A DNA stretch of 11,622 nt from Candidatus Woesearchaeota archaeon. GTDB lineage: Archaea > Nanobdellota > Nanobdellia > Woesearchaeales > GW2011-AR15. Positions 5,249 to 9,984 of this stretch are shown here, in pieces. The notes beneath the pieces were generated by a model. It was not told the origin of the DNA and made no database searches. It saw nothing but the letters and a program-made list of their open reading frames with translations. The stretch spans positions 1-11,622 of the forward strand of contig JAMPXQ010000029.1 in NCBI GenBank assembly GCA_023701075.1, read 5' to 3'. Within the stretch, counting starts at the first letter, position 1; the number at the start of each line of letters is the position of its first letter. The position numbers and the translations under genes are program-made.

Positions 5249-6947
5249 CACTAAACTCTCCCTGGAGCATGTTCTTCTGGTCCTTGCGTTCCCTAAATGT
5301 CCTTGCGACATATACTTCTTTCTTTGTCAATGGGTCTATCCCTGTGTAATATGCTGCTGTCGAGACTGTCCCAGGAGTAGGAGTGAATACCTGGGTGAGA
5401 TTCACATATATCTTATGCTTCTCGCAAAATTCTTTCAATTCTCTCATCTCATCTTTGCCGCTTCCAGGATGGCCGACAACGAAATAAGTCACAAGATTCT
5501 TACTCGTCCCCTGTTCCTTATTCACATCTTCAAATTCCTTTAGGAACTCAACAAAATGCTTTTTTGTCGCCTTATTCATGCTCTTTAGCACAGTATCTGA
5601 AATATGCTCAGGCGCAATCTTGAGACGTTCTGTATGCTCCATTATCTTCCTAAAAAGTTTCTTCTGCTGGAGGATTATATCATGCCTTATTGCACTCCTA
5701 ATCACCAAATCAGCATCATATCTCTTATTAAGCTTCTCCACCTCTTCTAACAAAGGATAGAGGTCGTCCCTAAGGACACGGAAACGGCATCCTACACAGT
5801 TCTGGTCGCAATATTCTGTTTTCTTAAACCAGGTTATCTCCTTTCTTATGACATGCGAATATAGCTTCTCTTCCTTGTCATACAGCGAGCAATATGAACC
5901 ATACATGTTCACTGTAGGCAGGGTAAGATCATTGATCTTCCTGACCCCTTTTTTATATAATATCTCAATCTCTTTCAATATTGATCCTTTGCTTCTCTTT
6001 GCTATGTTCTTCCCTTGGACTAATGGGATTATGCAGAAATTACAGGAACCCCAGCAGCCTCTGCCAAGTATCACTGAATTATCAAGACCTCTCACCATGT
6101 CTGAATTCTCCTTATAGTTCCTTGATTTAGGATGGATTTCACGTTCAAATCCCATTGAATATATCAGGTCCATCTCTTCATCAACTAGTGGAGGAGAGGG
6201 CTCATTATGCCTCACAAAACCAAGACCACACGGCTCGATGAATGAATCATCTGGCAGAAGGTTCGTGACCCTGGTGAGCAGGTTGAATTTCGCCTTATCT
6301 TTAACACATTCTTCGTATGAAGGGAGGATGCGCTCACCTTCTTCTGCTTTTTTCACCCTATAAGATATCCCAAAAATAGTCTTCAGATCAAGCATATCCC
6401 TCATCTTTCCAAAACTTGATTCCTTATGTCTTTTCATCCTATCAAGCAGCTCAAGAAGAGAGCGTTCTGCGTTCCCGAATGCAAGGATATCTGCCTTTGA
6501 ATCATTGAGGATGCCTCTCCTTAGTCCATTCTCCCAGTAATCGAAATGCGTGAATCGCCTTATTGTCGCTTCCACTCCGCCTATGACTGTCATCTTGTCC
6601 TTGAACAACTGCTTGATCTTCTGCGTATAGGCAATCACTGCCCTCTCTGGCACATGGATGTTATCTCTCTTCCTCATCATAGGAGTGTAATTTGCAAGCA
6701 TAGAATCCAGGAGGCCTGATGTTATACAGAAAAAATACTTCGGCGAGCCGCATCTCATATAATCTGCGTCACTGAGAGGCTGCGCCACTATACCAACCTT
6801 ATATCCCCTCTTATCAAGAAGCCTTGAGAGTATCGCAACACCTGAAAGAGGATGATCGTAATAAGGGTCGCCAGAGACGAAGACTACGTCAAAGCGGTCT
6901 GCCTTGTAATATCTCCTGCATCCATCAATGTCAATAGGGAGGAACAT
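5235..6947 (-). CDS. YgiQ family radical SAM protein (UPF0313)
   Basis: This 570-aa protein opens with MFLPIDIDG and continues into DVVFVSGDPYYDHPLSGVAI, the characteristic N-terminal, B12-binding-like region of the YgiQ/UPF0313 family. The radical SAM 4Fe-4S motif is RGCWGSCNFC (C298-x3-C302-x2-C305). Downstream is a second cysteine group, C380-x3-C384-x2-C387 (YCDQNCVGC). IAPEHISD and VTYFVVGHPGSG are further family landmarks of the radical SAM barrel. The reaction catalysed by this family is not established. Length is a little below that of bacterial homologues. The start at 6947 has a TATA-like element about 27 bp upstream and no Shine-Dalgarno. The Nudix gene overlaps its 3' end and shares its transcript. 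Confidence 0.9.
   Translation of the reverse strand: MFLPIDIDGCRRYYKADRFDVVFVSGDPYYDHPLSGVAILSRLLDKRGYKVGIVAQPLSDADYMRCGSPKYFFCITSGLLDSMLANYTPMMRKRDNIHVPERAVIAYTQKIKQLFKDKMTVIGGVEATIRRFTHFDYWENGLRRGILNDSKADILAFGNAERSLLELLDRMKRHKESSFGKMRDMLDLKTIFGISYRVKKAEEGERILPSYEECVKDKAKFNLLTRVTNLLPDDSFIEPCGLGFVRHNEPSPPLVDEEMDLIYSMGFEREIHPKSRNYKENSDMVRGLDNSVILGRGCWGSCNFCIIPLVQGKNIAKRSKGSILKEIEILYKKGVRKINDLTLPTVNMYGSYCSLYDKEEKLYSHVIRKEITWFKKTEYCDQNCVGCRFRVLRDDLYPLLEEVEKLNKRYDADLVIRSAIRHDIILQQKKLFRKIMEHTERLKIAPEHISDTVLKSMNKATKKHFVEFLKEFEDVNKEQGTSKNLVTYFVVGHPGSGKDEMRELKEFCEKHKIYVNLTQVFTPTPGTVSTAAYYTGIDPLTKKEVYVARTFRERKDQKNMLQGEFSDDNG
5256..5262 (-). promoter_or_regulatory. Shine-Dalgarno of the Nudix gene
   Basis: GGGAGAG lies inside the end of the upstream radical SAM gene, seven bases before ATG 5248. 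It decides the start among three nearby ATG codons (5248, 5242, 5233). Confidence 0.6.
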
Positions 6948-6970
6948 AAGTTTTAGGGAGAACTCATTAT

Positions 6971-6978
6971 TTATTAAA
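6971..6978 (-). promoter_or_regulatory. TATA box of the YgiQ-Nudix operon
   Basis: The minus strand reads TTTAATAA, centred about 27 bp upstream of ATG 6947, again giving a leaderless start. Confidence 0.5.
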
Positions 6979-7026
6979 GGTTAGTTTTGATTGAAGTGCC
7001 TAACCCAGCTAATTGGTAAAATCAGA

Positions 7027-7042
7027 ATAATATTAAAAAATA
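7027..7042 (-). terminator. T-rich terminator after the PLDc_N-like gene
   Basis: On the minus strand the sequence just past the stop at 7051 reads TATTTTTTAATATTAT. This short T-rich tract without a hairpin fits an archaeal terminator. Confidence 0.4.
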
Positions 7043-7050
7043 ATGGACCT

Positions 7051-7227
7051 TTACTTTTTCTTGACAACAAAATAATACACTATCGCAGTTATGATGTTGA
7101 AAAATACTGCACAAAGTATCCATATCAGCTTATGCGTGCTGTTCATCGATCTCTGCTTTGTCACAATCTCATATATGACCCAGACCATCGCAAGAACTCC
7201 AATCAATCCAAATAGCATTCCAAACAT
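7051..7227 (-). CDS. Small two-helix membrane protein, PLDc_N (phospholipase D-nuclease N-terminal)-like
   Basis: This 58-aa protein has two membrane helices (about residues 3-21 and 34-54) joined by a basic loop, and ends in VVKKK. The second helix pattern HKLIWILCAVFFNIITAIVYYF, with Trp early and an aromatic Y-Y near the end, is the signature layout of PLDc_N domains, which usually occur alone or ahead of cardiolipin synthase-like enzymes. The frame opens at 7251, but a near-perfect AGGTGAT lies six bases before ATG 7227, which decides the start. It follows the phosphatidyltransferase-DUF192 gene by 33 bp on the same strand, so a membrane-lipid context is plausible but unproven. A TATA-like TTTTATATG at the end of the upstream gene could also drive it separately. 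Confidence 0.7.
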   Translation of the reverse strand: MFGMLFGLIGVLAMVWVIYEIVTKQRSMNSTHKLIWILCAVFFNIITAIVYYFVVKKK

Positions 7228-7233
7228 TTTTGC

Positions 7234-7240
7234 ATCACCT
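7234..7240 (-). promoter_or_regulatory. Shine-Dalgarno of the PLDc_N-like gene
   Basis: AGGTGAT is followed by a six-base spacer and ATG 7227. It is one of the best matches to the anti-Shine-Dalgarno complement in the window and rejects the upstream ATG at 7251. Confidence 0.7.
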
Positions 7241-7260
7241 AATTTTATCATATCATAGAT

Positions 7261-8154
7261 TCATATAAAAATCTTGACTTTTTCACCAATAGAAATGTCC
7301 TTCTTTAAAGAATAATTTGCCGCTGTCTCAAGCACGTACTTTGCATCATCTGCTGAATAAATCTCACAAGGATCACCACTGCATGGCTGGACATCCGAAT
7401 AAATCTTTATGACCTGAAAATTTTCAGATATGAATATCATGTCTATAGGAATCTTCATGTTCTTCATCCAGAAATCCTGTCTCCCCGGCTCTTCAAAGAC
7501 AAACAGCATAGCCTTACTTTGCGAGAGGGACTGCCTATACATCAATCCCAATGATCTTTCTGGAGCCGTGTCCCTTATCTCGATATCAAGGCACTCATCA
7601 AAACAGGCTTTAGGCCCAAGCTGCACCATGATGAAAAGCAATACTACAAAGACCAGCCATACCCATTTCTTACTGAGCATCAATGCCAGCTTCTCAGTCA
7701 AGCTATAAAACATCAAGAAGGCATAGATCTTGAAGATGAATTCAGCCTCAAAAAAAAGCATCGAGAAGACCACCAAAGGAAATGATATCGCTGCCAGATT
7801 CGCTGCCAGTGTCCTCATAAATATCAGCCTTTTTTTTGCAATATAACTCATGGCCTGCACAGACAAAAAATATATTAGGATAAGCGCGAACAATGCAATA
7901 TGCGTCAGCTTCCCAAGGAGGTATAATCCCAGGAAAACACATGCGACCAAGAAATCATCTGCGATTATATCCAGCATCTTCCCTTTCTCTGAACTTGTCT
8001 TAAGCCTTCTTGCCAGGTAACCATCAAGGATATCTGTAAGGACTGCTATAGAATAGAACACTGAAAAAAAGATGATATTTTCCTTGAATGCAAAGAACAA
8101 AGCTATGATACCGAACACGAACCTTGAATATGTGACCTTGCTCGCCAAATCCAT
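7261..8154 (-). CDS. CDP-alcohol phosphatidyltransferase fused to a C-terminal DUF192 domain
   Basis: This 297-aa protein combines two families in one uninterrupted frame. Residues 1 to about 160 form a multi-helix CDP-alcohol phosphatidyltransferase with the complete motif D41-x2-D44-G45-x2-A48-R49-x8-G58-x3-D62-x3-D66. These enzymes join a CDP-lipid or CDP-alcohol to an alcohol acceptor at the inner membrane face. An extra helix (about 163-179) follows a KK pair. Then comes DUF192 (about 188-297) with GLMYR, AMLFVFE, FWMKNMKIPIDMIFI, a PCSGDPC cysteine pair and a terminal IGEKVKIF. By the positive-inside rule, the extra helix would place DUF192 outside the cell. The frame opens at a TTG at 8166; ATG 8154 is preferred because a TATA element lies about 27 bp upstream and the first helix begins soon after. 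The acceptor substrate is unknown. Confidence 0.88.
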   Translation of the reverse strand: MDLASKVTYSRFVFGIIALFFAFKENIIFFSVFYSIAVLTDILDGYLARRLKTSSEKGKMLDIIADDFLVACVFLGLYLLGKLTHIALFALILIYFLSVQAMSYIAKKRLIFMRTLAANLAAISFPLVVFSMLFFEAEFIFKIYAFLMFYSLTEKLALMLSKKWVWLVFVVLLFIMVQLGPKACFDECLDIEIRDTAPERSLGLMYRQSLSQSKAMLFVFEEPGRQDFWMKNMKIPIDMIFISENFQVIKIYSDVQPCSGDPCEIYSADDAKYVLETAANYSLKKDISIGEKVKIFI

Positions 8155-8178
8155 CCAATATTGCAAGATAGCAATCTT

Positions 8179-8184
8179 TTTAAA
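8179..8184. promoter_or_regulatory. TATA element shared by two divergent leaderless genes
   Basis: The self-complementary TTTAAA is the only strong TATA-like motif in the 52-bp gap between ATG 8154 (minus) and ATG 8207 (plus). Its centre is about 27.5 bp from the former and 25.5 bp from the latter. A single TATA box could therefore direct initiation in both directions. Neither gene has a Shine-Dalgarno. Confidence 0.55.
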
Positions 8185-8206
8185 TTAACCCCTATTCCAA
8201 GGCCCT

Positions 8207-8377
8207 ATGTCAAAAGAGAAAATGTCAATGCCGATGTCAGGAGCAGGCATCACAAGATATTTTGATGATTATAAGTCAAAGATATCCATAAAGCCCGGGC
8301 ATGTCGTGTTCTTGGCAATAGTCGTCATGGCTGCAGTGATACTTCTTAATATCTTTGGCGCAAGCATCTTCGGATAG
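8207..8377 (+). CDS. Preprotein translocase subunit Sec61-beta (SecG-type, archaeal)
   Basis: This gene of only 56 codons is short enough to be missed by length cut-offs. The protein starts MSKEKMSMPMSGAGITRYFD and continues to a basic stretch with IKPGHVV, a single C-terminal membrane helix (about 33-50) and the end FGASIFG. A flexible Ser/Gly/Met-rich head with SGAGITRYF before one tail helix is the standard layout of archaeal Sec61-beta, the small accessory subunit of the SecYE channel. The ATG follows the shared TTTAAA by about 25 bp, so a leaderless message is likely. It is divergent from the phosphatidyltransferase fusion and lies upstream of the pilin cluster, whose products would need the Sec channel. 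Confidence 0.9.
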   Translation: MSKEKMSMPMSGAGITRYFDDYKSKISIKPGHVVFLAIVVMAAVILLNIFGASIFG

Positions 8378-8410
8378 GCCGCAAAGGATTAAATCTTTGT
8401 TAGAAACATA

Positions 8411-8416
8411 TTTATA
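8411..8416 (+). promoter_or_regulatory. TATA box of the pilin-like operon
   Basis: TTTATA is centred 26.5 bp upstream of ATG 8440 and preceded by a purine-rich GAAACA that could be a BRE. There is no Shine-Dalgarno before the ATG. The spacing fits a leaderless first gene. Confidence 0.6.
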
Positions 8417-8439
8417 CTAAGTTCTATATTTTCATATCC

Positions 8440-8850
8440 ATGAAAAGAGGGCAGGTCAGCATAGAGTTCATCACAATATTCGGATTCATATTCCTCATGA
8501 TGATTCCGCTCATCATAATCTTCTTTGACCAGAGCAGCGCTGTGAAGGACGCAATCGCATCAAACCATATAAGGAACCTGGCTGTAAAGATCGCTGACAA
8601 GGCTGAGACTGTCTATTACCTGGGAGAGCCTTCGAGGACAACATTCAATGCATACCTCCCTGAAAATGTCATCTCTGTAAATGTCACAAAACGCTCTGTC
8701 ATAGTGATCTATAGGACTTCAAAAAATGATGTCCAGACAATCATCTCCTCAGGAAATGTGAACATGACAGGGAACATCTCAATAGACCCAGGAGTTCATC
8801 ATATAGAGATAAAAAATATCGGTGATATGGTATCAGTAAAGGACAGATAA
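8440..8850 (+). CDS. Class III signal peptide (type IV pilin-like) protein 1
   Basis: This 136-aa protein begins MKRGQVSIEF, an exact class III signal motif (RG|QxSxEF), so cleavage before Gln5 by an EppA/prepilin-peptidase-like enzyme is expected, leaving Glu at mature position +5. A hydrophobic assembly helix follows (to about residue 28). The remainder is a small beta-rich domain with three N-glycosylation sequons (NVT, NMT, NIS). Length and layout fit a minor pilin or pilus-associated subunit. It leads a compact cluster in which each gene overlaps the next by 16-19 bp, convergent with a pilus-type ATPase. Transcription probably starts at the ATG. Confidence 0.82.
   Translation: MKRGQVSIEFITIFGFIFLMMIPLIIIFFDQSSAVKDAIASNHIRNLAVKIADKAETVYYLGEPSRTTFNAYLPENVISVNVTKRSVIVIYRTSKNDVQTIISSGNVNMTGNISIDPGVHHIEIKNIGDMVSVKDR
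8821..8826 (+). promoter_or_regulatory. Shine-Dalgarno pointing to a non-ATG start of pilin 2
   Basis: GGTGAT lies inside the end of pilin 1, five bases before the ATC codon at 8832 that begins the class III signal of pilin 2. It is far (35 bases) from the first ATG of that frame, so it supports the upstream start. Confidence 0.5.
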
Positions 8851-9215
8851 GCACTGAATTCATGGTGATGATGATAGTAGGCACAATCATCCTAGTAGTA
8901 TTCATACTCATGATATCTGAACTCTATGATGATAATGCAAATGACAAGAAAAGGCTGCTTGCTGAAGATTTTGGGAAGAGCATACAGCAGGAATTCCTCC
9001 TTGCCCAGCGGTCCAAACCAGGATATAGCAGGGATTTTGAGATGCCGGATACCCTTGAAGGGTTCAGCTATGATGCATTCATAATAAATTCAATACTAGT
9101 GATAAACTATTCAGAAGGCCAAGCGAATTTTAGGATACCTTCAACCAACGGACAGCTTGTGATAGGGGAAAATACAATCCGCAACATAAATGATACAATA
9201 TGCCTAAACTGCTAA
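8832..9215 (+). CDS. Class III signal peptide (type IV pilin-like) protein 2, non-canonical start
   Basis: The first ATG of this frame is at 8862, but the ten codons before it encode ISKGQISTEF, a perfect class III signal directly ahead of the hydrophobic helix (MVMMIVGTIILVVFILMI). A stop codon at 8823-8825 limits the start to 8826-8859, where there is no ATG, GTG or TTG. ATC at 8832 is the best placed codon and has GGTGAT five bases upstream, giving 127 aa with the expected MSKGQ-like beginning. Alternatives are a sequencing error near 8838-8840, frameshifting from pilin 1, or a truncated protein from ATG 8862. The mature domain is small, with NYS and NDT sequons and two cysteines at the C-terminus (CLNC). 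It overlaps pilin 1 by 19 bp and pilin 3 by 16 bp. Confidence 0.7.
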   Translation: MSKGQISTEFMVMMIVGTIILVVFILMISELYDDNANDKKRLLAEDFGKSIQQEFLLAQRSKPGYSRDFEMPDTLEGFSYDAFIINSILVINYSEGQANFRIPSTNGQLVIGENTIRNINDTICLNC

Positions 9216-9658
9216 AAGGACAACTATGGTATTTTGACCTTATCATAGCTCTGACAATATTCATACTCATCATCATCCTGAGCTTCAAATATCTTGCAGA
9301 TTATTCCAGAGACATTTCAATCACAAGCGAGGCTGAGACACTTTCCGAATCTTTGCTCAGCGAAGGGCTGCCTAAAGAATGGAATGAAGAAAATGTATCA
9401 ATAATCGGCATCATGGATAATAATGAGCTGGACCTTGCAAAGCTCTCTTCCCTTCAGAACATGAGCTATGAAATGGCAAAGACAATATTTTCAATCAGAT
9501 CTGATTTTAGCATATTGATACTTAACAGGACCATAGGTATGAACTATACAGATCCTGAAAACCTAGTAGAATTCAACAGGTATGTGGTCTATAGGCATGA
9601 TGATATCGCTGAGATAATACCTGTCACCATAGTGGTATTTGATGATAAGAGCAAATAA
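9200..9658 (+). CDS. Pilin-like protein 3 with variant class III signal
   Basis: This 152-aa protein starts MPKLLKGQLWYFDLIIALTI. The KG|Q cleavage context and the following hydrophobic helix (to about residue 29) resemble a class III signal, but Ser +3 and Glu +5 are missing; Trp and Phe take those positions and Asp is at +6. Such K-G-Q-x-W-x-x-D helices are known among archaeal pilus-associated proteins. The remaining domain has three sequons (NVS, NMS, NRT; also NYT). It overlaps pilin 2 by 16 bp and the DUF192 gene by 17 bp, and shows no strong Shine-Dalgarno, so translation is probably coupled. The role is inferred as a minor pilin or pilus-associated subunit; a simple type II membrane protein is the alternative. 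Confidence 0.72.
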   Translation: MPKLLKGQLWYFDLIIALTIFILIIILSFKYLADYSRDISITSEAETLSESLLSEGLPKEWNEENVSIIGIMDNNELDLAKLSSLQNMSYEMAKTIFSIRSDFSILILNRTIGMNYTDPENLVEFNRYVVYRHDDIAEIIPVTIVVFDDKSK

Positions 9659-9974
9659 TATCATACTCTGCAGGAAGAAGAAGATACTGACATCCATATT
9701 CTCAAAAGCATCAGGACTAATGTTCTCAAGGCCGATAAAAGATACAGGATACATCTTTGTCTTTAGTGAACCCAGAAGGATTGACCTGCATATGTTCTTT
9801 GTCTTCTTCCCTATAGATGTCCTGTTCCTTGATGATAAAAAAAGAATCATAGAGATGAAGAAGGATTTTTTGCCGTTCACTTTCTATTACTCAAAGAAAA
9901 AAGCCAGCTATGTCATCGAACTTCCCGCAGGATATTCTGATAAAACCAAAATAGGAGATATTATAAAATTCTAA
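9642..9974 (+). CDS. Stand-alone DUF192 protein
   Basis: This 110-aa protein is DUF192 through nearly its whole length. It shows FSKASGLMFSRPI (residues 20-32), the strand YIFVFSE, HMFFVFFPIDVLFLD (50-64), a VIELPAG stretch (91-97) and the closing IGDIIKF. The family has an unknown role. Unlike the DUF192 domain fused to the phosphatidyltransferase, this copy has no signal peptide or membrane helix and lacks the FWMKN and PCxxxPC features, having LHMFF instead, so it belongs to a different, archaeal-type subgroup. A TTG sits directly upstream at 9639; ATG 9642 is chosen. The gene overlaps pilin 3 by 17 bp and ends 10 bp from the convergent ATPase gene, so it closes the pilin operon. Confidence 0.85.
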   Translation: MIRANNIILCRKKKILTSIFSKASGLMFSRPIKDTGYIFVFSEPRRIDLHMFFVFFPIDVLFLDDKKRIIEMKKDFLPFTFYYSKKKASYVIELPAGYSDKTKIGDIIKF

Positions 9975-9984
9975 TAATAGAACT

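Noticed and set aside
5248..5311. Longer Nudix start at 5311
   Set aside because: The added residues lie inside the radical SAM gene and are Arg/Ser-rich without homology; the Shine-Dalgarno points to 5248.
6998..7070. tRNA-like D-arm (AGCTAATTGGTA) between the YgiQ and PLDc_N-like genes
   Set aside because: No matching T-arm, anticodon stem or acceptor pairing could be found in the following 70 bp.
9563..9880. Leftward 105-codon open frame opposite pilin 3 and DUF192
   Set aside because: It is antisense to two supported overlapping genes, with no domain or promoter evidence.
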